This document shows, in pieces, positions 52,367-61,340 of a stretch of DNA of 64,000 nucleotides; within the stretch, counting starts at the first letter, position 1, and each line of letters begins with the position of its first letter. Source of the DNA: Pseudomonas viridiflava. Lineage in GTDB: Bacteria; Pseudomonadota; Gammaproteobacteria; Pseudomonadales; Pseudomonadaceae. Under the pieces are notes generated by a model. The model made no database searches and had not been told where the DNA came from. It saw only the letters and a list, made by a program, of their open reading frames with translations. Position numbers and translations under genes: made by a program. The DNA lies in assembly GCF_900585905.1 (NCBI RefSeq), contig NZ_UTVH01000121.1:62001-126000 (forward strand), in the 5' to 3' direction.

Positions 52367-52454
52367 GTACGCGCGAACTTGTTCGCGAGGGGCAGGTGCA
52401 TCTGACTCATTTATGCTGGATGTGCCGCCGTCTCGCGAACACGTTCGCTCCTAC
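52367..52454. repeat. REPIN upstream of the hutU sigma-54 promoter
   Basis: Arms GTACGCGCGAACTTGTTCGC and GCGAACACGTTCGCTCCTAC. It occupies the stretch about 20-110 bases upstream of the -24 element. The following 52455-52649 shows no gene, only unresolved sequence up to the anti-sigma gene end. Confidence 0.82.
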
Positions 52455-52649
52455 AGAAGGTCGTTCATATTCAGTGGGTTAATAGTCTTCAAGGACGCCC
52501 GGGGTCGCTGGATGGCATGGCAGGATTTCAGGGAATGGCGGGGCGATTGGGTGTCGTCCGCCCCACGAGCCAATCCATATACGCGTGTTACTGCGCAGAC
52601 GCTGTGCCTGTTTCTGGGGCGGGCGGTAACACCTTGGTGCGCAGTGCGA

Positions 52650-53387
52650 TCAGATGACTTTGACCGCACGGCCAATGAACTGGATCGGTCCGGTCGGCTT
52701 GCCAATGGGCGAACCAGTGGATTGCTCCAGGGTCAGCTCGAACAGCTGATTGGCTTGCAGGGGCGGCAGTTTATCCAGCGGCACCTGCAGGGTCTGACCG
52801 GGTTTTACCAGGCCCAGCGACACCGGCCCCTGCCAGTCTTCGCCCTTGGTCCAGAATTCCAGCGCCTTGTCTGCAGGCACTTCGGCAACGCCCAGCGGGA
52901 TCAGCTGAATGTCCTGGGAGTTACTGGTCTGAACCACCCAGCCCGGCGCCTTGTCCTGAGGCGCGACCAGCACCACCAGATAAGAGGGCGCAGGTGTGGA
53001 GCGTGATTGCGCCAACAGGGTCATGCCCAGTACCAGCGAGGCAGCCAGCCCGGCCCCGGCCAGGCCGCGCCAGACAGACAGGTTGTGCCACCAGCCTCGC
53101 GCCTCAGGTTTCGCTGTCCTTCGCGCAGCGCTTGGCTGTGCGCCGCTCAACGCCTCGACGCTGCGCTCGATCCGGGCCCACAGGTGGGCGGCAGGGCTGA
53201 CCGGTTCGGCCATCTGTGCCAGAGGCAGCAGGCGCTCCTGCCAGGCATCTACGGCTGCGCGCAATTGCGGTTCGTGTTGCAGCCGTTGTTCAACATCCAT
53301 TCGTTGCCGGGCAGACAAGGTGCCCAGCACATATTCGCCTGCCAGTTCGTGCAGGTCAGGGGGTTGCGTGCCTGAGCCGTTGCTCAT
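52650..53387 (-). CDS. anti-sigma factor (RskA/anti-sigma-K type)
   Basis: 245 residues from ATG 53387, which overlaps the sigma-factor stop (ATGA). The N-terminal anti-sigma domain contains DLHELAGEYVLGTLSARQRMDVEQRL; a membrane helix follows at about 110-130 (GLAGAGLAASLVLGMTLLA); the periplasmic RskA domain reads YLVVLVAPQDKAPGWVVQ and LEFWTKGEDWQGPVSLG. It should hold the ECF sigma factor at the membrane until a signal triggers release. Confidence 0.85.
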   Translation of the reverse strand: MSNGSGTQPPDLHELAGEYVLGTLSARQRMDVEQRLQHEPQLRAAVDAWQERLLPLAQMAEPVSPAAHLWARIERSVEALSGAQPSAARRTAKPEARGWWHNLSVWRGLAGAGLAASLVLGMTLLAQSRSTPAPSYLVVLVAPQDKAPGWVVQTSNSQDIQLIPLGVAEVPADKALEFWTKGEDWQGPVSLGLVKPGQTLQVPLDKLPPLQANQLFELTLEQSTGSPIGKPTGPIQFIGRAVKVI

Positions 53388-53992
53388 CCGATGCACTCCC
53401 GTAATACCGTCAGGCTGCGCTTGATCCAGGCCTTGACTGTGCCCAGTGGCGCGCCTGTTTTCTGTGCAATTTCGTGATGCGTATAGCCGTCCACGTAAGC
53501 GTGGAAGACACAGTTGCGGCGCACGGGATCAAGTTGCTCAAGGCAAAACTCGATCCGGCCCGGATTTACTCGCCAGTCGAAGCTGTCCACTGTTTCATTC
53601 CAGCCTTCCAGGGTCGCCTGGGCCTGTGCCTGCTCTTCGTCGTCGTCCTCGCCCTGCACTTCGCGGGCGTGGTTGCGAAGGGCGTTCAGTGCCAGGTTGC
53701 GGGTGATGCTGAATATCCAGCCACGTGCCGAACCCCGGCTCTTGTCGAAACTGGCGGCGCCGGTCCAGACCTTGATGAAAGCGTCATGCACGATGTCCTC
53801 AGCCAGGGCGCTGTCGCGCACCAGCCGTTGGGCAACACCGAGCAATCGGGCACTTTCCTGGGCGTACAGCCGCTCCAGTGCCTGCCGCTCGCCTCGGGCG
53901 CAGCCATCCAGCGCTGCTTCATAATCAAACAGGGATTGATGAGAGGACAATTCGATACGCCATTGGCAGAGGACGTCTACCCCGGTTTGCAC
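53384..53992 (-). CDS. ECF RNA polymerase sigma factor
   Basis: Up to 202 residues. The frame opens with GTG 53992; a TTG at 53947 (SSHQSLFDYEAALDG) is an equally plausible start and no clear ribosome site decides. Region 2 is LVRDSALAEDIVHDAFIKVW and SARGWIFSITRNLALNALR; region 4 is LDPVRRNCVFHAYVDGYTHH then EIAQKTGAPLGTVKAWIKRSL. It is coupled to the RskA-like anti-sigma gene, fitting the SigK/RskA group. The adjacent DUF3455 gene is a probable target. Confidence 0.87.
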   Translation of the reverse strand: MQTGVDVLCQWRIELSSHQSLFDYEAALDGCARGERQALERLYAQESARLLGVAQRLVRDSALAEDIVHDAFIKVWTGAASFDKSRGSARGWIFSITRNLALNALRNHAREVQGEDDDEEQAQAQATLEGWNETVDSFDWRVNPGRIEFCLEQLDPVRRNCVFHAYVDGYTHHEIAQKTGAPLGTVKAWIKRSLTVLRECIG

Positions 53993-54049
53993 CGGAGCAC
54001 CCGCGCAGGAGCATAGACCAGTTCCCGCGCGGGTACGTACAGGCAGCGC

Positions 54050-54583
54050 TTATTTGGCAGACCAGAAGAGGTAGTCAGCCTGGTACTTGACCACTTCCTT
54101 GGCGCCCTTGTTGCTGGCGGCGCAGGCGGTGGCCGGTGCTACGCCACCTTTGAGGGCGGTACGCTGGATGTACGCAACGCCCGTCATGGCGCCTTTGCCT
54201 TCAGCCGGGTTGGCCTTGACCAGTTGGTAAGGCAGGTTGCCTGCACTGGAGGGTGCCACGGCGAGCTGAGTCCCGGTCACCTTCGAACCGTCTTTGGCTT
54301 CCCAGGTCGCCGGTGGGCCGTAGTAGGTGCCGACCTGTTTGCCACTGCGATCATTGAGCACGGCCTTGGGGCCCACGAATGCCCATTCCATCCCTTCAGC
54401 GGCATTGGCCTTGGCGCGGCACTCATAGGTGATTTCGCCTACACCGGTGGTTTCCATGCTGACTTTGAAGCCGTCTGGCACGCGAACGGTTTCTGGCAGG
54501 TTGCTTTGGGCGAAGGCAGACGGCGCCAGGCAAGTGAAAGCCAGTGCAGCACCGGTCAGGCAGAACAAGCGTTTTGCGTTCAT
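54050..54583 (-). CDS. exported DUF3455 protein
   Basis: 177 residues with a signal peptide (MNAKRLFCLTGAALAFTCLA ... AFA). The mature part fits DUF3455: VPDGFKVSMETTGVGEITYEC, EWAFVGPKAVLNDRSGKQVG, YYGPPATWEAKDGSKVTG and YIQRTALKGGVAPATAC. Function unknown. It lies just upstream of the ECF sigma/anti-sigma pair on the same strand, a setting that suggests it belongs to their regulon. Confidence 0.8.
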   Translation of the reverse strand: MNAKRLFCLTGAALAFTCLAPSAFAQSNLPETVRVPDGFKVSMETTGVGEITYECRAKANAAEGMEWAFVGPKAVLNDRSGKQVGTYYGPPATWEAKDGSKVTGTQLAVAPSSAGNLPYQLVKANPAEGKGAMTGVAYIQRTALKGGVAPATACAASNKGAKEVVKYQADYLFWSAK

Positions 54584-54685
54584 GCAGGCATCTCCAGGTC
54601 ATTAGTCGCTTGGCAACCAAAACGGCTGCTTACCTGTACTACCCGCGAGCTATCCATCTGGATGCAGTGAATCGAAAATAAATAT

Positions 54686-55864
54686 TCATTTTCTGCAAAA
54701 CCGGCTGCGCAGGATGACTACGCCAAGGATTGCGGCCAGCCCGGAGCCCATCAATACGCCGACTTTGACCTCATCGATCAGGTGCGCCTGACCTGGAAAG
54801 GCGAGGTTGCCGATGAACAGGCTCATGGTGAAACCGATACCGCACAGGACCGCCACGCCATACAGTTGCGGCCAGTTGCTGCCCTCGGGCAGGCTCGCCA
54901 GACCCGAGCGGATGGCCAGCACCGCGGCGAGAAACACGCCGATCTGCTTGCCGACGAACAACCCCAGGGCGACGCCCAGCGGAACCGGGTCGATCAGGTT
55001 CTGCATCGAAATCCCCGTCAGCGAGACCCCGGCGTTGGCGAAGCCGAAAATCGGCACGATGGCGAAGGCCACCCAGCCGTGCAGTTTTTCTTCCAGAAAC
55101 AGCAGCGGCGAGCGCGCCTCTTCTTCGGGCTTGCCCAGGGGAATGCACAGCGCCAGCGCAACCCCTGCCAGGGTCGCATGGACACCTGATTGCAGGACGA
55201 AAAACCACAGCGCCGCACCCAGCACAATATAGGGCAGCAGGCGCCGCACCTGCAGGCGATTGAGCACGATCAATACCGCCAGGGTCGCGAACGAGGCCAG
55301 CAGCATGGGCATGTTCAGGCCTGTGCTGTAGAAGAACGCGATGATGGTGACGGCGCCAAGGTCGTCGAGAATGGCCAGGGCGGCGAGAAACACTTTTAAG
55401 GAGGTCGGCACGCGATTGCCCAGCAGCGACAGCACGCCCAGCGCGAAGGCAATGTCAGTGGCCGCAGGAATCGCCCAGCCGGCAAGGGTCTGCGGATTAC
55501 TCCAGTTGATGGCGATGTAGATCAGCGCGGGCACCAGCATGCCGCCCGCCGCCGCAAAACCGGGCAGGGCACGTTGGCCCCAGGTCGCCAGGCCGCCGGC
55601 GAGTACTTCGCGTTTGATTTCCAGGCCGACCATCAGGAAGAAGATCGCCATCAGTCCGTCGTTGATCCACAACTCCACCGACAGCCCGAGCCAGACGCTG
55701 TGCAGCGCGGCAAAGTAGGCGGCAGACAGACCCGAGTTGGCGACGATCAGGGCCGCCAGTGCCGCGCCCATCAGGACGATGCCGCCTGCGGACTCCGAGG
55801 CCAGGAAACTGGCGAGGATGGCGATGGCGCGTGGGGTTTCTTTTTTGTTGTCGGTCGGCGTCAT
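54686..55864 (-). CDS. nhaA: Na+/H+ antiporter NhaA
   Basis: 392 residues with about 12 membrane helices. Hallmarks: WINDGLMAIFFLMVGLEIKRE, AIPAATDIAFALGVLSLLG and LAILDDLGAVTIIAFFYS (the essential Asp pair). It exports Na+ in exchange for protons. It sits between hutD and the DUF3455 gene and is unrelated to the histidine pathway. Confidence 0.94.
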   Translation of the reverse strand: MTPTDNKKETPRAIAILASFLASESAGGIVLMGAALAALIVANSGLSAAYFAALHSVWLGLSVELWINDGLMAIFFLMVGLEIKREVLAGGLATWGQRALPGFAAAGGMLVPALIYIAINWSNPQTLAGWAIPAATDIAFALGVLSLLGNRVPTSLKVFLAALAILDDLGAVTIIAFFYSTGLNMPMLLASFATLAVLIVLNRLQVRRLLPYIVLGAALWFFVLQSGVHATLAGVALALCIPLGKPEEEARSPLLFLEEKLHGWVAFAIVPIFGFANAGVSLTGISMQNLIDPVPLGVALGLFVGKQIGVFLAAVLAIRSGLASLPEGSNWPQLYGVAVLCGIGFTMSLFIGNLAFPGQAHLIDEVKVGVLMGSGLAAILGVVILRSRFCRK

Positions 55865-55954
55865 GGCGGATGTGGCGTCCTTGAGAAATGGTGACCTTAC
55901 CTGCAGGAAGGGCTGTCTTCGGCGCTACGCTGTTATGCAGCAAACAATGAACCT

Positions 55955-56041
55955 GTAGGAGCGCCCGAGCACCGCGAGGCCGCGATAGCGGTGGATCAGT
56001 CAAACCGCCATCGCGCCATCGCGGTGCTCGGGCGCTCCTAC
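55955..56041. repeat. REPIN overlapping the hutD stop
   Basis: Arms GTAGGAGCGCCCGAGCACCG and CGGTGCTCGGGCGCTCCTAC. The hutD TAG stop (56038-56040) lies inside the right arm. Confidence 0.88.
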
Positions 56042-56634
56042 AAAATCGTATTCAGCTCAATCATGCAGCAGCGGCTGGCGCGGGGTGCGTACAGCACCAC
56101 TTCCAGGAGCTGCCCGGAGGGGTTATCCAGTTGCAGGCAGTCGTGCTTCTCCAGCAGTTGCGGCGGATGCTCGGCCAGGTTGGCGGCCATTTGCTCTGCC
56201 GCGCTGAACAGCAACAGCGTAGTCGCCGAGGTGAACAGCCGTTGCGGTTTCAGCACGTCGACCCAGAGCAGGCTGGCGCGGTAGCGATCCGCTGCGTAGA
56301 TCAGGTTGAAATCGCGGATGGCACCGTCCAGCAGATCACAGTCAACTTCGCTGTCGCCGCTGAACGCGAACGGATCGCCCGGCAATAACGCTTCGCTGCG
56401 GGCACCATCGATTTTCAGCGTCATGCCTGCACCTTGCAGCACCGTGATGATCCGTTGGTAGCCTGCGAAGCGGGAGAACCCGCCCGATGCCGGGATGTCG
56501 GCAATTGACAGCCTCCAGCCGAAACCCTCCAGCCCGACACCTGCATCCCGTGCGATTTCCTCAGTGCTGCCGCTGCCGTTTTTCCAGGGCATGGCGGTGT
56601 AATCGGCTGCGCGCAGAACAGTCAGTTGGCTCAT
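56038..56634 (-). CDS. hutD: HutD family protein
   Basis: 198 residues. HutD features: AADYTAMPWKNGSGSTEEIA, GFGWRLSIADIPASGGFSRF and GYQRIITVLQGAGMTLK (cupin-type bicupin). HutD was proposed as a governor that limits hut expression in P. fluorescens. It overlaps the hutC stop by four bases (ATGA). Its final codons come from a REPIN, which may have replaced a few native residues. Confidence 0.92.
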   Translation of the reverse strand: MSQLTVLRAADYTAMPWKNGSGSTEEIARDAGVGLEGFGWRLSIADIPASGGFSRFAGYQRIITVLQGAGMTLKIDGARSEALLPGDPFAFSGDSEVDCDLLDGAIRDFNLIYAADRYRASLLWVDVLKPQRLFTSATTLLLFSAAEQMAANLAEHPPQLLEKHDCLQLDNPSGQLLEVVLYAPRASRCCMIELNTIL

Positions 56635-57380
56635 TTGCTGAAGCGTCCTTCAAGGCGATGGCGTGAGCCGGGGTGGATCAGGCGTGCCGCCGTTACGGGC
56701 TGACGACCTGACCAGGTACGTCGACGAATCAACAGGCATGGCTCGCCGGGGCTGATCTGCAGCAGTTCGCATTCATCCGCTTCGGCAAGAATCGCCTCGA
56801 CCACATGCTCGCCTTCGGTCAGCGGCGCCACCTGCGACAGATAGGCGTAAGGCGTCTGTTGCGTGAAATCCTGCTTGAGGTAGTCCGGCGCCACCAGCGC
56901 ATTGACGTAGCGATCTTCGATCTGCACCGGCAGCTCGTTCTCCAGGTGCACGATCAGCGAGTGGAAGACGCGCTGACCTTCGCGCATGTCCAGTGCCAGC
57001 GCCCGCTCCGAGCCTGCGGCTTCCTCGCTCAGCAGGATGACCTTGCAGCTGTGCCGATGGCCGCGGGCGGCGATCTCGTCGGCAATGTTGTGCACTTCGA
57101 ACAGCGCCGACTGGCTCTTGGGTTCGGCAACGAAGGTGCCAACGCCCTGCATGCGCACCAGCAGGCCTTCGGCCGTCAGCTCGCGCAGGGCACGATTGAT
57201 GGTCATGCGGCTGAAGCCCAACTGGCTGACCAGCTCGCTCTCCGACGGCACGCGATGGTGAGGTGGCCAGTTTCCGCACTGGATCTGCCGGGCGATCATG
57301 TGTTTGACCCGAGCGTATAGCGGGGCCGGACTGTCGCCCATCTGGGCAGCCAATGGCGAAGTGGCAGGCTGGGTCGGCAC
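56631..57380 (-). CDS. hutC: HutC, GntR-family repressor of histidine utilisation
   Basis: 249 residues starting at GTG 57380 (AAGGA seven bases upstream). The GntR wHTH occupies about 20-90: YARVKHMIARQIQCGNWPP, VPSESELVSQLGFSRMTINR, and the UTRA effector domain follows (HNIADEIAARGHRHSCKVI). Urocanate is the usual inducer. It is divergent from hutF and coupled to hutD. Confidence 0.94.
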   Translation of the reverse strand: MPTQPATSPLAAQMGDSPAPLYARVKHMIARQIQCGNWPPHHRVPSESELVSQLGFSRMTINRALRELTAEGLLVRMQGVGTFVAEPKSQSALFEVHNIADEIAARGHRHSCKVILLSEEAAGSERALALDMREGQRVFHSLIVHLENELPVQIEDRYVNALVAPDYLKQDFTQQTPYAYLSQVAPLTEGEHVVEAILAEADECELLQISPGEPCLLIRRRTWSGRQPVTAARLIHPGSRHRLEGRFSK

Positions 57381-57511
57381 TGGGCATCCTTTTCAAGTAC
57401 GGGAGCGGCATGGCGCCGCTTTTGCAGCGCAATGACAGGCGCGAAGTGCGCTCACGCTAACCATTAACCGGGTTGGCGGCAAGCGCGCCGCAGTTTACCG
57501 GCCCTGCAAAC

Positions 57512-57529
57512 GTCTGTATATGTATAGAC
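57512..57529. promoter_or_regulatory. HutC-like operator in the hutC-hutF intergenic region
   Basis: GTCTGTATATGTATAGAC, an imperfect dyad (arms agree at 7 of 9) 26 bases before hutF. It shares TATGTA with the hutU operator and is placed to control both hutF and hutC. Confidence 0.65.
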
Positions 57530-57554
57530 AAATCAATAGCTGCGGGATGCCAAT

Positions 57555-58919
57555 ATGTCGGTTTTCTTTGCCGAACGCGCGCTGTTGCCCAACGGCTGGG
57601 CTGACAACGTACGCCTCAACATCGGTGCGGATGGCGTCATTCTGCGCGTGGAGGCCGACGCCGATGTGCAGCAGGCCGAACGACTCGCCGGGCCTGTAAT
57701 GCCGGGCATGGCCAACCTGCATTCCCATGCGTTTCAGCGCGCAATGGCGGGCCTGGCAGAAGTGGCGGGCAACCCCAATGACAGCTTCTGGACCTGGCGC
57801 GACCTGATGTATCGGCTGGTGGGCCAGATCAGCCCTGAGCAACTGGGTGTCATCGCTCGCCAGCTGTACATCGAAATGCTCAAGGGTGGCTTTACCTCGG
57901 TCGCCGAATTTCATTATGTGCATCAGGACATCAGCGGCGAGCCCTACGCCGACCCGGCAGAGCTGGCATTGCAGATCAGCCAGGCGGCGAGCGCGGCAGG
58001 CATCGGCCTGACCTTGCTGCCGGTGCTGTACAGCCATTCCGGATTTGGCGGGCAGGCGCCCAACGCAGGCCAGCGCAGGTTTGTCCATAGTACCGACAGC
58101 TACCTCGAGTTGCAGGCGCGCCTGCAGCCGTTGCTGGGTGCGCAACCCGCTCAGCAGGTGGGGCTGTGTTTTCATTCCCTGCGTGCGGTGACGCCTGAGC
58201 AGATCAGGCGCGTGCTGGCTGACAGTGATCAGTCCTGCCCGGTGCACATTCATATTGCCGAACAGCAGAAGGAAGTCGACGACTGCCTGGCCTGGAGCGG
58301 GCGCCGTCCGGTGCAGTGGCTGTATGAAAATCTGCCAGTGGATCAGCGCTGGTGCCTGGTGCATGCCACCCATGTGGAGCCCGGCGAAGTGAGTTTGATG
58401 GCGCGCAGTGGCGCAGTGGCCGGTTTGTGCCTGACCACCGAAGCGAATCTGGGCGACGGTATTTTCCCGGCGGTGGACTATTTCGCCCATGGTGGGCGCT
58501 GGGGCATTGGTTCAGACAGTCATGTCTCGCTGAGCGTGGTCGAGGAGCTGCGCTGGCTCGAATACGGTCAGCGCTTGCGCGACCAGCGGCGCAACCGCCT
58601 GTATCGCAGCGATCAGCCAATGGTTGGCCGCACCCTGTTTGATGCAGCACTGGCCGGTGGCGCGCAGGCACTGGGTCAGCCGGTGGGGCAACTGGCCGTG
58701 GGCCAGCGCGCCGACTGGCTGGTGCTCGATGGCAACGACCCCTACATCGCCACGGCGTCGGGCGACGCAATCCTCAACCGCTGGCTGTTCGCGGGCAGTG
58801 ATCGACAGATTCGCGACGTCATGGTCAATGGCAAATGGGTCGTGCGCGGAGGGCAGCATGCGGAGCAGGAGCAGAGCAACCAGGCGTTCACCCGTGTGCT
58901 GCGAGAGTTGCTGGGTTAG
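57555..58919 (+). CDS. hutF: formimidoylglutamate deiminase
   Basis: 454 residues, amidohydrolase fold. The metal-site block is MPGMANLHSHAFQRAMAGLAE, then SFWTWRDLMYRL, the block HIAEQQKEVDDCLAWSGRRP and GIGSDSHVSLSVVEELRWLE. HutF converts N-formimino-glutamate to N-formylglutamate and ammonia, the step that feeds HutG. Read divergently from hutCD. Confidence 0.94.
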   Translation: MSVFFAERALLPNGWADNVRLNIGADGVILRVEADADVQQAERLAGPVMPGMANLHSHAFQRAMAGLAEVAGNPNDSFWTWRDLMYRLVGQISPEQLGVIARQLYIEMLKGGFTSVAEFHYVHQDISGEPYADPAELALQISQAASAAGIGLTLLPVLYSHSGFGGQAPNAGQRRFVHSTDSYLELQARLQPLLGAQPAQQVGLCFHSLRAVTPEQIRRVLADSDQSCPVHIHIAEQQKEVDDCLAWSGRRPVQWLYENLPVDQRWCLVHATHVEPGEVSLMARSGAVAGLCLTTEANLGDGIFPAVDYFAHGGRWGIGSDSHVSLSVVEELRWLEYGQRLRDQRRNRLYRSDQPMVGRTLFDAALAGGAQALGQPVGQLAVGQRADWLVLDGNDPYIATASGDAILNRWLFAGSDRQIRDVMVNGKWVVRGGQHAEQEQSNQAFTRVLRELLG

Positions 58920-58978
58920 GCAGGTTATTACGCTTTATGCCGGTGTTTCAGCCGCTGAAAATGGGCGGCTTTATCACC

Positions 58979-60286
58979 GCTTCGCCAACAAGTTGGCTCC
59001 TACAGAAATGGGTGTAGCGCATCACCTGTAGGAGCGAACTTGTTCGCGAGGCGGTGTTTGGGCTGATAAAGATGCGCCGGATTCACCACCGCTTCGCCAA
59101 CAAGTTGGCTCCTACAGAAATGTGTGTCGCGCATCACTTGTAGGAGCGAACTTGTTCGCGAGGCGGCGTCTGGGCTGATAAAGATGCGCCGGATTCACCA
59201 CCGCTTCGCCAACAAGTTGGCTCCTACAAAAATTTGTGTCGCGCATCACCTGTAGGAGCGAACTTGTTCGCGAGGCGGCATCTGGGCTAATAAAGATGCG
59301 CCGGATTCACCACCATTTCGCCAACAAGTTGGCTCCTACAGAAATGGGTGTCGCGCATCACCTGTAGGAGCGAACTTGTTCGCGAGGCGGTGTCTGGGCT
59401 GATAAAGATGCGCCGGATTCACCACCATTTCGCCAACAAGTTGGCTCCTACAGAAATGGGTGTAGCGCATCACTTGTGGGAGCGAACTTGTTCGCGAGGC
59501 GGTGTTTGGGCTGATAAAGATGCGCCGGATTCACCACCATTTCGCCAACCAGTTGGCTCCTACAGAAATGTGTGTCGCGCATCACCTGTAGGAGCGAACT
59601 TGTTCGCGAGGCGGCGTCTGGGCTGATAAAGATGCGCCGGATTCACCACCATTTCGCCAACAAGTTGGCTCCTACAGAAATGTGTGTCGCGCATCACTTG
59701 TGGGAGCGAACTTGTTCGCGAGGCGGCGTCTGGGCTGATAAAGATGCGCCCGATTCACCACCGCTTCGCCAACAAGTTGGCTCCTACAGAAATGTGTGTC
59801 GCGCATCATCTGTAGGAGCGAACTTGTTCGCGAGGCGGCGTCTGGGCTGATAAAGATGCGCCGGATTCACCACCGCTTCGCCAACAAGTTGGCTCCTACA
59901 AAAATTTGTGTCGCGCATCACCTGTAGGAGCGAACTTGTTCGCGAGGCGGCATCTGGGCTAATAAAGATGCGCCGGATTCACCACCATTTCGCCAACAAG
60001 TTGGCTCCTACAGAAATGGGTGTCGCGCATCACCTGTAGGAGCGAACTTGTTCGCGAGGCGGTGTCTGGGCTGATAAAGATGCGCCGGATTCACCACCAT
60101 TTCGCCAACAAGTTGGCTCCTACAGAAATGGGTGTAGCGCATCACTTGTGGGAGCGAACTTGTTCGCGAGGCGGTGTTTGGGCTGATAAAGATGCGCCGG
60201 ATTCACCACCATTTCGCCAACAAGTTGGCTCCTACAGAAATGGGTGTAGCGCATCACTTGTAGGAGCGAACTTGTTCGCGAAGCGG
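58979..60286. repeat. tandem REPIN array, exact 112-bp period, 12 forward REPs
   Basis: A first inverted arm (58979-59003) is followed by forward REPs GT[A/G]GGAGCGAACTTGTTCGC starting at 59028, 59140, 59252, 59364, 59476, 59588, 59700, 59812, 59924, 60036, 60148 and 60260, every 112 bases without exception. Each REPIN is 88 bp (arms CGAACTTGTTCG and CCAACAAGTTGG) plus a 24-bp spacer. The stretch from about 59090 to 59560 is nearly identical to that 672 bases (six units) later. No gene is supported; open frames here only follow the repeat. Confidence 0.96.
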
Positions 60287-60326
60287 CGTCTGCGCTGATA
60301 AAGGTCGGCCGGATGTTGCATCGCTT

Positions 60327-60905
60327 CTACTGCGCAGCCTTGCCAATCGCCGCATCGTCCGCGCGCCAGATCAGCTTGGTGGTGTCGTAACCCTGCTGCT
60401 GAGCTTCGCTGAGCATCTTCGATTTCACCGAGTTGCTGACAGTCGGTGTGCGTGACAGCAGCCAGAGGTACTTGCGATCCGGGTTGCCAACCACAGCGGT
60501 TCTGTAGCCTTCGCTGACATTCAATATCCAGTAGTCACCCTTGGCGACCCATGGCAGCAGGCGGGAAAACCAGTTGTCGAAGACCACCCACAATTTGTCG
60601 GTCTTGCCAGGCACCTGAGGCGACGCCGTGCCGGTTGCTTCCTGCCATTGACCCTCAAGGGTGCGGCAGCGATTGGTCACGGCGACATTACCGTCATCCT
60701 TGAGCGCGTAGATGGCTTCGGATTGCGCGCAGTTGCGCTGGAAGAACATCGGCAGGCGGGCGACCTCGTACCAGGTGCCCTGGTATTGCTTGAGGTCGAC
60801 ATTGCCTGCGGTGTTCGGCTCCAGGTTCTCCGCCGAGTGGGCAAAGCCGATGGCCAGAAAGCTGGCCATCACCACCAGTGCGAAGCGGGTCAGTAACTTG
60901 ATCAT
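60327..60905 (-). CDS. blc: lipocalin (Blc family), signal peptide but no lipobox
   Basis: 192 residues from ATG 60905. A Sec signal (LLTRFALVVMASFLAIGFAHSA) lacks the lipobox Cys seen in E. coli Blc. Lipocalin motifs: VDLKQYQGTWYEVARLPMFF (GxW), AIYALKDDGNVAVTNRC, KGDYWILNVSE and YLWLLSRTP. It should bind hydrophobic ligands such as lysophospholipids in the periplasm. It lies directly behind the small lipoprotein gene, 2 bases away, so they are probably co-transcribed. Confidence 0.9.
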   Translation of the reverse strand: MIKLLTRFALVVMASFLAIGFAHSAENLEPNTAGNVDLKQYQGTWYEVARLPMFFQRNCAQSEAIYALKDDGNVAVTNRCRTLEGQWQEATGTASPQVPGKTDKLWVVFDNWFSRLLPWVAKGDYWILNVSEGYRTAVVGNPDRKYLWLLSRTPTVSNSVKSKMLSEAQQQGYDTTKLIWRADDAAIGKAAQ

Positions 60906-60907
60906 GG

Positions 60908-61162
60908 TTATTTCAGACCTTGACCGGTAAACAGCACAACCTTGTCTGCCGCGTACTGCACGCTGATGAAGCTGCTCTGATCGCCCCAGGTGCAGCTGGA
61001 CATCCCCAGTGCGCCGGTACATTCAGTCGGGCTGCCCAACAGGCGCTCGACCTCGGCCTTGGGCATGCCGGCGGACAGTTTCGAATAGTTTTCCTGATTG
61101 ATCTTGCTGCAGGCGGCGAGTAAAACGCAGAAAAACAACAACGCTACAGAGCGCAGAGACAT
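60908..61162 (-). CDS. small SmpA/OmlA-like lipoprotein
   Basis: 84 residues from ATG 61162 (AGGAG eight bases before). The lipobox is LLAAC after a signal peptide (SLRSVALLFFCVLLAAC). The mature part, YSKLSAGMPKAEVERLLGSP then a pair of Cys (TECTGALGMSSC), resembles SmpA/OmlA-fold domains of BamE type, which pair with partner proteins. Function unknown. The two Cys may form a disulfide. Confidence 0.75.
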   Translation of the reverse strand: MSLRSVALLFFCVLLAACSKINQENYSKLSAGMPKAEVERLLGSPTECTGALGMSSCTWGDQSSFISVQYAADKVVLFTGQGLK

Positions 61163-61340
61163 GGGTGAAGCTCCTGAACGGGAAGGGGTAACGTCGGGGC
61201 GGGCGATCATGCATCATCCGGGCGCTGTCGTGATACCGCAAATTTAGAAGATAGAACCCGTCGCGGGTTCCCTTGGTCGATCTGTCCTGGACGATGGACA
61301 TGAATGCACTGCTCACCAGACGCCTTCTGCGCAGCCATTG

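Noticed and set aside
52279..52410. Longer HutU N-terminus
   Set aside because: It would translate the HutC operator and sigma-54 promoter; the GTG at 52278 has CAGGAG and matches homologues.
58979..60286. Open frames of about 92 codons repeated inside the array, reading like related small proteins
   Set aside because: They recur only because the DNA repeats (three units = 336 bases, divisible by three). No ribosome sites or family match.
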